Translations under genes and position numbers: made by a program
Assembly: GCA_002413075.1 (NCBI GenBank)
Contig: DHWG01000130.1
Location: 26,099 to 32,843, forward strand
Direction: 5' to 3'
Length of the DNA: 6,745 nucleotides
DNA from: Desulfosporosinus sp. UBA5188
GTDB taxonomy: Bacteria > Bacillota > Desulfitobacteriia > Desulfitobacteriales > Desulfitobacteriaceae
Notes under the pieces: model-generated
The model's database searches: none
Seen by the model: the letters and a program-made list of their open reading frames with translations, nothing else
Told to the model about the DNA's origin: nothing
Shown here: positions 1 through 6,648 of the stretch, piece by piece
Layout: every line of letters starts with the position of its first letter
Numbering within the stretch: the stretch's first letter is position 1

Positions 1-94
1 AGGCTTTTATTTATGTTCACGTATTTTTTTTAGTTACATAATGAACACAATAGTGACTTGATAGGTAAAGAGAGATATGCTGTAAATAAAATTG

Positions 95-114
95 TTAGAT
101 AATTCAGAATCTAA
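95..114. promoter_or_regulatory. Candidate operator-like inverted repeat upstream of fdhA
   Basis: TTAGAT at 95-100 is mirrored by ATCTAA at 109-114, with an 8-base spacer. A two-turn inverted repeat ahead of an anaerobic respiratory operon could bind a dimeric regulator, but it does not match the FNR/CRP consensus (TTGAT-N4-ATCAA). Short palindromes are common in DNA this AT-rich. A weak promoter-like pair lies just upstream: TTGATA at 58-63, 17 bases, then TGTAAA at 81-86. I see no convincing -10 box and no -24/-12 (sigma-54) element. This is only a candidate. Confidence 0.2.
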
Positions 115-224
115 GAAACATTTTCCATAATTAAATTTTCATATGGCGAGACGTAATATAACTAAGGATTTAGAAGTCAATACTTGAGAAATGGGCCAGA
201 CGTATGTGTGCTCAAGCAAGTTGT

Positions 225-232
225 AGGGGAGG
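225..232 (+). promoter_or_regulatory. Ribosome binding site that fixes the fdhA start
   Basis: AGGGGAGG ends 8 bases before the ATG at 241. The frame is open further back, to a TTG at 184, but that codon has no comparable Shine-Dalgarno sequence and would put 19 polar residues ahead of the twin-arginine signal. The ATG at 241 is therefore chosen. Confidence 0.8.
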
Positions 233-240
233 AAAAAGAG

Positions 241-795
241 ATGGATGTTTCTCGTCGTGGTTTCCTTAAGCTCTCAGGGCTTTCCATTGCGGCTTTTGCC
301 ACCGGCTTGGGATTTAACCCAGCCGTTGCGGAGGCCAAAGGATATGCTTTGAAACTGGAAGGAACCAAAAAGATACCAAGCATCTGCCACTTCTGTGCTG
401 GTGGATGCGGGATGCTGTTATATGTGAAAGAGGGTAAGTTAGTTCACCTGGAGGGTGATCCAGATCATCCGACCAATGAGGGAACTCTCTGTCCCAAGGC
501 GGCAAGTTTACTTAGCGTAGCCAATTCACCGGATCGTGTGACCAAGCCGATGCGTCGTGCGCCTGGTGCAGACCATTGGGAAGATATTTCTTGGGAAGAT
601 GCTCTTGACCGCGTTGCCAAGAAAACAAAAGAGGTCAGAGAGGCCAGCTGGAAAGTCGCGGATGAGGTTGTCAATGCTAAAACGGGACTTACGGAAATGT
701 TCCCAGTAAACCGTTCTGAAGGAATCGCCTTCTTTGGTTCTGCTGAAGTTGACAATGAAGAGTCTTATCTTATTTCGAAATTCTGCCGGTTATGA
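241..795 (+). pseudogene. fdhA: Formate dehydrogenase-N alpha subunit, N-terminal fragment (fdhA/fdnG, broken)
   Basis: This is the 5' part of the catalytic subunit of a respiratory formate dehydrogenase (formate to CO2, molybdenum or tungsten bis-MGD enzyme). From the ATG at 241 it reads 184 residues. SRRGFLK at residues 4-10 is a twin-arginine signal, followed by a hydrophobic stretch and Ala-rich cleavage sites near residues 30-32, so the protein would be exported folded. Cysteines 49, 52, 56 and 84 form the C-x2-C-x3-C-x27-C [4Fe-4S] motif of the molybdopterin oxidoreductase N-terminal domain. Residues up to about 182 (ending KFCRL) follow the family pattern. The frame then meets TGA at 793-795, well short of the roughly 1000 residues usual for FdnG and just before the segment that carries the active-site Sec or Cys. 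The next codons in this frame do not resemble the family, so this TGA is not a selenocysteine codon. The C-terminal part continues in the +2 frame right after the break. Confidence 0.85.
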
Positions 796-2125
796 TCTCT
801 TCGAGATTGAAACTGCCCAGTTTTGGCGTGAGCCAGGGGTGAAAACTGCAGATATCAAGACTGAAGTCATTATGTTCCCTGCAGCATTCGTTTATGAGAA
901 GGCAGGTAGCATGTCCAATTCTTCGCGTTGGATTCAGTGGAAAGACGCTGCGCTTAAGCCACTCGGGGAATCAAAACCGGATCTGGACTTGATGGATCTT
1001 CTCTTTAAGAAAATCCGGAAGCTATATGTTGGGAGCACAGATGCTAAGGATGCCCCGATCTTGAAGGCCCGCTGGGACTATGGTGAGGAACCAAGCGCGT
1101 TGAAAGTGCTTCAGGAGCTGAGTGGGTATGACGAAACAACGGGTAAGCTCCTTCCGACGATAGGGGATTATCTTAAAGCACCAATCGGTACGGCTTCTAC
1201 AGGATGTTGGATATATGCTGGTGTGACGGGGAACGGAAACCTTGCGGCTCGTCGTAGCAATGCCGACCCTTCGGGGCTGGGACTGTTTAGAGACTGGAGC
1301 TTTGCCTGGCCTGGAAATGTTCGTATTCTCTATAACCGTGCTTCCTGCGATGATTTGGGACAGCCAGTTGACGCTAAACGCAAACTTGTTTGGTGGGACA
1401 CCATAGCTAAGGTGTGGGCAGGAAATGACGGAGCGGACGTTGTGGATAAGACGAAGGGACCTGATACCCCAGAAGGGAAGCAAAGTTTCCGTATGAATCC
1501 AGAGGGAGTGGGCCGGTTATTTACAGCTCCATATATGAGTGGGTTGACTGCAGAAGCTACCGCGGACGGATTACCTGCGATCGGTGCTCGTGCGGCAGGG
1601 TTATGCGTTGATGGACCGATGCCGGAATTTTACGAGCCGACGGAAAGCCCGACGAGGAACCTTTTGCATCCGAATATTTCTGCAAGTCCAGTAGCGCCGG
1701 TTGTATCGACTCAGATCGGCAAGTCGGAAGAATTCCCACATGTTCTAACCACCTATGTAGTGGTCGAGCATTTCTGTGCCGGAGGAATTACGCGTAATAT
1801 TCCGTGGCTGAATGAAATTATGCCGGAACCCTTTGCTGAGATCAGTAAAAACTTAGGACAAAAAATTGGGGTTAAAGAAGGCGATATGGTGGAAGTTTCT
1901 TCTGCCCGCGGTAAAATTACCGTTCGCGTCTTAGTAACGGATCGGATTCAATCGTACAAAGTTAATGGAAAAGAAACGGAAACTATCGGTATGCCTTGGA
2001 GTTGGGGTTTTGCCAGCTTAAGTCCTGGACCGAGTACCAATGATTTGACCATCGCAGCGCTGGATCCTGGAGCAGGTACCCCAGAGTATAAAGTTTGCCT
2101 AGTGAATATAAGGAGGGCAAATTGA
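785..2125 (+). pseudogene. fdhA: Formate dehydrogenase-N alpha subunit, C-terminal fragment (fdhA/fdnG, broken)
   Basis: This is the 3' part of the same catalytic-subunit gene, in a different frame from the N-terminal piece. Family-like sequence begins at about 794 (DLFEIETAQFW) and runs about 443 residues to the TGA at 2123-2125. It includes the NSSRWIQW stretch, the NADPSGLG/ILYNRAS region, and the C-terminal molybdopterin-dinucleotide-binding domain (from about TEHF-like VEHFCAGG to TIGMPWSWGF). By comparison with E. coli FdnG as I remember it, roughly 370-400 residues between the fragments are missing. These include the active-site Sec/Cys segment and much of the cofactor-binding core. 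The frame opens back to an ATG at 734, but that stretch lies inside the N-terminal fragment in another frame and has no ribosome binding site. Independent translation is therefore unlikely. The stop overlaps the fdhB start by one base (TGATG). No other stop or frameshift is seen, so the break is recent or artefactual. Confidence 0.85.
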
Positions 2126-2955
2126 TGACAAGGAAAATGGTTTTGGTCGACACGTCTAAATGTACGGGATGTAAAGCGTGCTCTGTAGCGTGCAAAGAGT
2201 GGAATGAGCTTCCGGCGGAGAAAACTAAGCTGATTACGAGTTATCAAACTCAAAAAGACTTTACCACGAAGACTTGGACCTATATGACCTTTATTGAAAA
2301 GTATGAAAATCAAACCATGAATTGGTTGATGCGCAAGGCACAATGCTTTCACTGTGCTGAACCTGCGTGCCTTAAAGCTTGTTCTTCGAATGCAATTGCG
2401 AAGACAGAGTCTGGTTTCGTAGTCATCGATCAAGAAAAATGTACTGGGTGTGGTTACTGTGTCGAGAACTGCCCGTTTGGGGTTCCGAAGGTCGATCCAA
2501 TCAAGAAGAAAGCCTACAAATGTACCGGTTGTATTGAGCGGGTCGAAAATGATTTACTGCCAGCTTGTGTTCACACGTGTCAACCAGGTGCTTTAGAGTT
2601 TGGAGATCGTGACGCCCTGCTAGTGCAAGCCAATAATCGTCTTACGGTGGTTCAAATGACTCATCCAAAGGCGCAGCTCTATGGAGAAAAAGAAATGGGT
2701 GGCATGTCGTTTCTCTATCTGTTATTGGATAGCCCAGAAGTCTATGGCCTCCCGGTCAATCCAACGATTCCCCTCTCTCTGACTGTCTGGAAAGATGTTA
2801 TTCGTCCTGTGGGTGGATTGGCGGTCGGGGGCGCGGTTGGCGCCGTGGTTTTAGGGGTTTTCGCCAACCTCTATAGAGGGAATTACAGGCCGAGCGAGGA
2901 CGAAGTAGAGAATCCCCCTGTTGATTTAGATCGTAAAAAAGGAGGGAAAGACTGA
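2125..2955 (+). CDS. fdhB: Formate dehydrogenase iron-sulfur (beta) subunit with C-terminal membrane anchor
   Basis: This subunit transfers electrons from the catalytic subunit to the cytochrome b subunit. The 276-residue protein has four cysteine clusters typical of FdnH/DmsB-type four-[4Fe-4S] ferredoxin proteins: C13-x2-C16-x2-C19-x3-C23; C74-x2-C77-x4-C82-x3-C86; C106-x2-C109-x2-C112-x3-C116-P; and C133-x2-C136-x11-C148-x3-C152. Residues about 228-249 form one Gly/Ala/Val-rich transmembrane helix, as in FdnH. This anchors the globular domain on the outer face of the membrane. There is no signal peptide of its own; in the family it crosses the membrane by hitch-hiking on the Tat signal of the alpha subunit. 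The ATG at 2125 is chosen because AAGGAGGG at 2110-2117 sits 7 bases upstream; the frame extends ten codons further back without a site. It overlaps the fdhA stop and the fdhC start by one base each, which suggests translational coupling. The gene looks intact although its catalytic partner is broken. Confidence 0.95.
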   Translation: MTRKMVLVDTSKCTGCKACSVACKEWNELPAEKTKLITSYQTQKDFTTKTWTYMTFIEKYENQTMNWLMRKAQCFHCAEPACLKACSSNAIAKTESGFVVIDQEKCTGCGYCVENCPFGVPKVDPIKKKAYKCTGCIERVENDLLPACVHTCQPGALEFGDRDALLVQANNRLTVVQMTHPKAQLYGEKEMGGMSFLYLLLDSPEVYGLPVNPTIPLSLTVWKDVIRPVGGLAVGGAVGAVVLGVFANLYRGNYRPSEDEVENPPVDLDRKKGGKD

Positions 2956-3674
2956 TGTCAATTAAGTTCGAGACTAAGAATCAAGTGCCAGTGCCAGTAC
3001 CGCGGAGAATTGTAGGAGACATGATTTTACGGTTTAGCACGGGAGAACGTATTAGCCATTGGGTTCATGCCGTTTCCTTCTTTGTTTTGCTCTTTACTGG
3101 ACTAGGCGTTCTCAGTACTATTTTTCAGCCAGCGATGACTATATTTGGAGGAATTCAGGTTGCACGGGTGATTCACCGTGTTTCAGCGATCGTTTTTGTG
3201 GTGGTGGTGGGGTTGATGTTCTTTATCGGTAATCCCCACTATCATTGGAGATGGTTAAAATTTGTCTTCAAATTTACGAAATCCGATTGGCAACATGTTA
3301 GTGCTTTTCCGAAAGAGTTCTTCGGGGGACATGGTATCTATCCAGCGCCAGACAAATTTAATGGGGGAGAGAAAATTAACTCTCTAATTACAATTCTTGG
3401 AACTGTTTTCATTACACTTAGTGGAATCGTGATGTGGTGGGCCCCGTTATTTCCCCCTGGTTTAGTTCGTTGGGCCTATCCAGTTCACGACCTCTCCATG
3501 TTTCTGATGACAGCGGCGGTCATTGGGCATATGTATTTAGGATTATTGCACCCAGACTCTAAAGCGGCCATGTCTGGTATGTTAAATGGTTATGTGTCTA
3601 CGAAGTTTGCTCGTGCACACCACGCGCAATGGTATGAACGATTGGAAAAAGAGCAAAGCGAGCGGGATGAATAA
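2955..3674 (+). CDS. fdhC: Formate dehydrogenase cytochrome b (gamma) subunit, FdnI-like
   Basis: This is the integral membrane di-heme cytochrome b that takes electrons from FdhB and reduces menaquinone. The 239-residue protein has four hydrophobic helices, at about 37-57, 72-92, 144-164 and 178-198. Candidate heme-ligand histidines are H35 (RISHWVH), H74 (RVIHRVS), H178 (PVHDLSM) and H192 (VIGHMYLG). The intervals H35-H74 (39 residues) and H178-H192 (14 residues) match those I recall for E. coli FdnI (H18/H57 and H155/H169). A loop of about 50 residues with PKEFFGGHGIYPAPDKFN between helices 2 and 3 is usual for the family, as is the charged cytoplasmic tail. AAGGAGGG at 2939-2946 is placed 8 bases before the ATG, which overlaps the fdhB stop by one base. 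It is complete, with no sign of decay. The gene is also called fdnI. Confidence 0.93.
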   Translation: MSIKFETKNQVPVPVPRRIVGDMILRFSTGERISHWVHAVSFFVLLFTGLGVLSTIFQPAMTIFGGIQVARVIHRVSAIVFVVVVGLMFFIGNPHYHWRWLKFVFKFTKSDWQHVSAFPKEFFGGHGIYPAPDKFNGGEKINSLITILGTVFITLSGIVMWWAPLFPPGLVRWAYPVHDLSMFLMTAAVIGHMYLGLLHPDSKAAMSGMLNGYVSTKFARAHHAQWYERLEKEQSERDE

Positions 3675-3725
3675 TTTGCGCTGATGAACGGTTGCCTGAA
3701 AAATGTATGTAAAGGAGCCTCTAAA

Positions 3726-4454
3726 ATGAATAAGATGGAAATCGTGGTAGACAAAACGATGGAGGAAGCTTATCAGACCTATAGTCTACTGAATGAAGAA
3801 GTCGCGCGCTGGCAAAATGAGCGGGGTTCTTACTGGACAGAAGAATTAAACCCAGCCGAGACAGCTCCTTACTATCCCCTTGTGGACTTTCCAGAAAGGG
3901 TGATTATAGAACTCTGGAAAAGGTTGAATCGGGTCATAGGAGTCTTAGTACCCGAATCGGTCTTAAGGGGAACGTGGAGTGAATTTATAGCCGGTAAACC
4001 CGTGGCAGATCCCGAGCTGGTAAGCTGTCTGCAGATCACAGTAAGCGGTATAGCACATCTGTTTAATGCCTCAGGGCCTGATTTGGATAAATACGAAGGT
4101 ACGGGGTGCCCGATCTGCGGCGAAAGCGCGGCGTTATCATTACTCACTCCCCCATATGGTAAACGACGCTTGCACTGTACGTTATGCAGGCATGAATGGT
4201 CTATGACGAGTGTTGGTTGTATACGCTGCGGAAGCGGAGATGCATCAGAACAAAACTATCTGACTTCAGGGGAATTCCCAGGAATTGAAGTGGTGGCTTG
4301 CGAAGCTTGCGGGCAGTATTTTAAGGAGTTAGATTTGCGCTTGTTGTCCGCCGCGACAGATTATATTTGGGAAGATGTGAGAACTCTACCTTTAAATTAT
4401 GCTGCGGAACAATGGTTAGCAGAACACGCCAAAGTATATGGAAAGGTACAGTGA
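3726..4454 (+). CDS. fdhE: FdhE-like formate dehydrogenase accessory protein
   Basis: This is a cytoplasmic accessory protein needed for formate dehydrogenase activity. In E. coli, FdhE contacts the catalytic subunits and binds iron through its CxxC motifs. The protein here is 242 residues, somewhat shorter than the roughly 309 of E. coli FdhE. Residues 1-120 are helical and poorly conserved. The C-terminal half has four CxxC pairs: C128/C131 (CPIC), C151/C154 (CTLC), C165/C168 (CIRC) and C192/C195 (CEAC). This is the rubredoxin-like metal-binding arrangement of the family, and no signal peptide is seen. The ATG at 3726 is chosen because AAAGGAG at 3711-3717 lies 8 bases upstream; an in-frame ATG at 3684 has no site. 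It starts 51 bases after fdhC with no terminator between them, so it belongs to the same operon, and a hairpin follows it. Its location supports the FdhE call over a generic zinc-ribbon protein. Confidence 0.88.
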   Translation: MNKMEIVVDKTMEEAYQTYSLLNEEVARWQNERGSYWTEELNPAETAPYYPLVDFPERVIIELWKRLNRVIGVLVPESVLRGTWSEFIAGKPVADPELVSCLQITVSGIAHLFNASGPDLDKYEGTGCPICGESAALSLLTPPYGKRRLHCTLCRHEWSMTSVGCIRCGSGDASEQNYLTSGEFPGIEVVACEACGQYFKELDLRLLSAATDYIWEDVRTLPLNYAAEQWLAEHAKVYGKVQ

Positions 4455-4487
4455 GTTAATTATTATATAAATTTAAGCTTGAAAGAA

Positions 4488-4516
4488 AACGCTCAGAATG
4501 CTAATTTCTGAGCGTT
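4488..4516 (+). terminator. Hairpin terminator after the fdh operon
   Basis: AACGCTCAGAA at 4488-4498 pairs perfectly with TTCTGAGCGTT at 4506-4516 around a 7-base loop, 34 bases after the fdhE stop. The downstream tract (CCCTTTGTATT) is only moderately T-rich, so termination may be incomplete. Its position between fdhE and a separate prfC promoter supports the role. Confidence 0.7.
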
Positions 4517-4572
4517 CCCTTTGTATTCAGAGCCATCTATCTTCCATATATTGAACAAAAGAGGCAAATAAC

Positions 4573-4602
4573 TTGAGAATAGGTACTTTGGCGTGGTATA
4601 AT
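4573..4602 (+). promoter_or_regulatory. Promoter of prfC
   Basis: TTGAGA at 4573-4578 and TATAAT at 4597-4602 are separated by 18 bases. A TG at 4594-4595 one base before the -10 makes it an extended -10 promoter. Predicted transcription starts near 4609, giving a leader of about 75 bases in which I see no clear riboswitch or attenuator. It lies after the fdh terminator, so prfC is probably transcribed separately from the fdh genes. Confidence 0.7.
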
Positions 4603-4669
4603 CTATTGTTAAAAGTATGTTAATTGAAGACTTTAAGTTATATAAGAATAAGATGTACAACGATAATTT

Positions 4670-4675
4670 AAGGAG
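4670..4675 (+). promoter_or_regulatory. Ribosome binding site that selects a TTG start for prfC
   Basis: AAGGAG lies 9 bases upstream of the TTG at 4685. The encoded sequence from that codon (NQNYLKSEINARKTFAIISH) reaches the GTPase P-loop at the spacing usual for RF3. No ATG in this frame lies before the P-loop, so TTG is the start. Confidence 0.75.
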
Positions 4676-4684
4676 TTAAAGACA

Positions 4685-6274
4685 TTGAACCAAAATTACC
4701 TGAAATCAGAAATTAATGCTAGGAAAACATTTGCTATTATTTCTCATCCAGACGCAGGAAAAACAACCTTGACGGAAAAATTACTTCTATTTGGAGGGGC
4801 AATTCGAGAAGCTGGTTCGGTCAAGGCTAGAAAATCGGAACGATATGCTACTTCGGACTGGATGGATCTTGAGCGGCAGCGGGGTATTTCTATTACTTCT
4901 AGTGCCCTCCAATTTAGGTATCAGGGATATGTCATTAACATTCTGGATACACCTGGTCACCAAGATTTCAGTGAAGATACCTATCGTACACTGACAGCGG
5001 CGGATTGTGCCGTGATGCTGATTGATGCAGCTAAAGGCGTTGAAACTCAGACGAAAAAATTGTTTGAAGTCTGTAAAAAACGGGGTATTCCAATTTTTAC
5101 ATTCATCAATAAATTTGACCGTAATGCCAAGGATCCGCTTGATTTGATGGATGAAGTGGAAAAGGTACTTGGGGTTGAATCCTATGCCATGAATTGGCCT
5201 ATCGGTATGGGCCCGGATTTTAAAGGGATTTATGATCGCCAGACGGAGCAGGTTGAGCGATTTATTGAAGGCAGTAGAAAATTCAGTGCTAATCCACCCG
5301 TATCCGGTGCACTCAGTGATTCAAAGGTGCGAGAAGGTATTGGGGAGCTTCTTCTTAATCAGTTAAATGAGGAAATTGAACTTTTAGATATGGCTGGAAA
5401 TACCTTCTCACGGGAACGAGTTGACCGAGGGGAAGTCACACCAGTGTTTTTTGGGAGTGCACTCAATAACTTCGGCGTGCCTAACTTTTTGCGCAATTTT
5501 CTAGATTTAGCCCCTGCTCCGCAACCTCGAAGCACGAATCAGGGTGAACTAGATCCGGAAACCCCCAGCTTTTCGGGGTATATTTTCAAAATTCAAGCCA
5601 ATATGAATGCTCAGCATCGGGACCGTATCGCGTTTATCCGGATTTGCTCGGGCCGATATGAACGGGGTATGAACGTAATTCATACGCGTTCTCATAAACG
5701 ACTTCGACTTGCTCAGCCTCAACAGTTATTTGCTCAGGAACGAACAATTCTTGAGGAGGCGTTTGCTGGCGACATTATTGGAGTGCATGATAGTGGACTG
5801 TTAAGGATCGGGGATGTTCTCACTGAGAAAGATGGGCTTGAGTTCGAAGCAATGCCTTTCTTTAGCCCTGAAAACTTTGCAAGGATTAATATTGCGAATG
5901 CTTTAAAACGCAAACAATTCATCAAGGGAATCCAGGAACTTCAAGAAGAGGGAGCAATCCATGTTTTTCGTGATCTTAATGTGGGTGTGGAGGCTCCGAT
6001 TATCGGTGTTGTCGGCCAATTGCAATTTGAAGTGTTAGAATACCGTTTGCGTGAAGAGTACGGGGTTCAAGTGGATATCCAACACCTTCCCTTTGAAATT
6101 GTACGGTGGGTTGAAAAAGATGAAAAGACCATTAAGCTATTGACTGAATCGAGCATGAGTACGGTCGTGCTCGATCAAGATGAAAACTATGCTGTTTTGT
6201 TATTAGATGAATGGAAAGCAAAATGGTTAAGTGATCGTTATGAAATCGAATTTTATAAGCAACCAAGGTCTTGA
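4685..6274 (+). CDS. prfC: Peptide chain release factor 3 (RF3)
   Basis: RF3 is a cytoplasmic translational GTPase that removes RF1 or RF2 from the ribosome after peptide release and contributes to quality control after mismatched decoding. The 529-residue length is usual for the family. The N-terminal G domain shows G1 SHPDAGKTT (20-28), the G2 region GISIT (67-71), G3 DTPGHQD (88-94) and G4 NKFD (142-145). The central beta-barrel domain follows, and then the C-terminal RF3 domain, including VVGQLQFEVLEYRL near residue 440. The RF3-specific SERYATSDWMDLERQRG stretch separates it from EF-G and TypA. The start is a TTG supported by a Shine-Dalgarno sequence. It has its own promoter and terminator, and no functional link to the fdh genes is evident. 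It converges on the small - strand gene downstream. No frameshift or missing motif is seen. Confidence 0.97.
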   Translation: MNQNYLKSEINARKTFAIISHPDAGKTTLTEKLLLFGGAIREAGSVKARKSERYATSDWMDLERQRGISITSSALQFRYQGYVINILDTPGHQDFSEDTYRTLTAADCAVMLIDAAKGVETQTKKLFEVCKKRGIPIFTFINKFDRNAKDPLDLMDEVEKVLGVESYAMNWPIGMGPDFKGIYDRQTEQVERFIEGSRKFSANPPVSGALSDSKVREGIGELLLNQLNEEIELLDMAGNTFSRERVDRGEVTPVFFGSALNNFGVPNFLRNFLDLAPAPQPRSTNQGELDPETPSFSGYIFKIQANMNAQHRDRIAFIRICSGRYERGMNVIHTRSHKRLRLAQPQQLFAQERTILEEAFAGDIIGVHDSGLLRIGDVLTEKDGLEFEAMPFFSPENFARINIANALKRKQFIKGIQELQEEGAIHVFRDLNVGVEAPIIGVVGQLQFEVLEYRLREEYGVQVDIQHLPFEIVRWVEKDEKTIKLLTESSMSTVVLDQDENYAVLLLDEWKAKWLSDRYEIEFYKQPRS

Positions 6275-6323
6275 TAACAAGAAAATAATCACTGCCTACA
6301 AGTAATGCTCTATTTAAACTCAA

Positions 6324-6358
6324 AAAGAGCCCGGGATAATTATTATCCCGGGCTCTTT
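6324..6358. terminator. Bidirectional terminator between prfC and the small - strand gene
   Basis: AAAGAGCCCGGGATAA and its exact complement form a stem of about 16 base pairs around a 3-base loop. It lies 49 bases after the prfC stop and just below the stop of the convergent small gene. Read on the + strand, the stem is followed only by CTTTGTTGG. Read on the - strand, it is followed by an unbroken run of five T (the A run at 6322-6326). It can serve both genes, but it is a better intrinsic terminator for the - strand transcript. Confidence 0.88.
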
Positions 6359-6366
6359 GTTGGCTA

Positions 6367-6480
6367 TTAAAAGGAAATGCACTGGGCACAATTCGTGCGA
6401 TCTGGGCACTGAGAACATGTCGGGGGATATAAAACAGATCCGTTTGCTGGAGCATTATCATTAAGAGTAGTAAAGTTCAT
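6367..6480 (-). CDS. Small four-cysteine peptide (37 aa), function unknown
   Basis: A 37-residue open frame with every signal expected of a real gene. It starts with ATG at 6480, has AAGAGGAGG 7 bases upstream (6488-6496), a promoter with a perfect TATAAT further up, a TAA stop, and a strong terminator right after it. The peptide begins MNFTTLNDNAPANGSVLYPP. The C-terminal third holds four cysteines as C22-x2-C25-x5-C31-x2-C34, with Pro, Asp, Arg, Thr and Asn between the pairs, and ends ISF. There is no signal peptide or membrane segment. Two CxxC pairs with a short connector suggest a metal-binding knuckle (zinc or iron) or a redox/disulfide peptide. A modified-peptide precursor is possible, but no maturation enzyme is visible here, and it does not match the six-cysteine SCIFF precursors. 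I do not recognise the family. It is not part of prfC, on which it converges. Confidence 0.7.
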   Translation of the reverse strand: MNFTTLNDNAPANGSVLYPPTCSQCPDRTNCAQCISF

Positions 6481-6487
6481 GAAAAAA

Positions 6488-6496
6488 CCTCCTCTT
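6488..6496 (-). promoter_or_regulatory. Strong ribosome binding site of the small cysteine peptide gene
   Basis: On the - strand, AAGAGGAGG is followed by 7 bases (mostly T) and then the ATG. This near-consensus Shine-Dalgarno site at ideal spacing is the main argument that such a short frame is translated. Confidence 0.75.
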
Positions 6497-6520
6497 ATAC
6501 AGTCTATTAATGTTAATACT

Positions 6521-6548
6521 ATTATACTACAGATTAATCAAAAGGCAA
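6521..6548 (-). promoter_or_regulatory. Promoter of the small cysteine peptide gene
   Basis: On the - strand, TTGCCT (6548-6543) and a perfect TATAAT (6526-6521) are 16 bases apart. The predicted transcription start is near 6514, giving a leader of about 35 bases before the ATG at 6480. No operator is obvious. Confidence 0.65.
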
Positions 6549-6648
6549 CAACTGTTTTAAAAATATACAAAATTATATATAGTTATAGTACAGAAAACGC
6601 GTCATTTATGTCATGTTATTAATTTCTAAGAAGTTATAATTTTTTCAA

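Noticed and set aside
14..47. TGTTCA (14-19) and TGAACA (42-47) as an operator or hairpin
   Set aside because: The arms are six bases with a 22-base AT-rich loop. They are too far apart for a single dimer site and too weak for a terminator.
143..187. 14-codon frame upstream of fdhA as a leader peptide
   Set aside because: It begins with ATG and ends with TGA, but it has no Shine-Dalgarno site, no regulatory codon run and no attenuator hairpin after it.
793..795. In-frame TGA in fdhA as a selenocysteine codon
   Set aside because: Many FdhA proteins have Sec encoded by TGA, but the following codons in this frame (SLRD then another TGA) bear no resemblance to the conserved His/Ser-Pro-Thr segment that should follow Sec. 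The family sequence resumes in a different frame and much further along the protein.
1022..1483. 153-codon and other - strand frames opposite the fdh genes
   Set aside because: These are shadows of the coding strand. The + strand translation shows clear formate dehydrogenase conservation, and the - strand products show no domain or start signals.
734..2125. Separate complete gene starting at the ATG at 734
   Set aside because: The first 20 codons lie in the wrong frame inside the N-terminal fdhA fragment, have no ribosome binding site and do not resemble any domain. Only the part from about 794 onward is family-like.
6132..6461. 109-codon frame on the - strand overlapping the prfC end
   Set aside because: It crosses the terminator hairpin and the reverse of prfC, has no ribosome binding site, and overlaps the better supported 37-codon gene in another frame.
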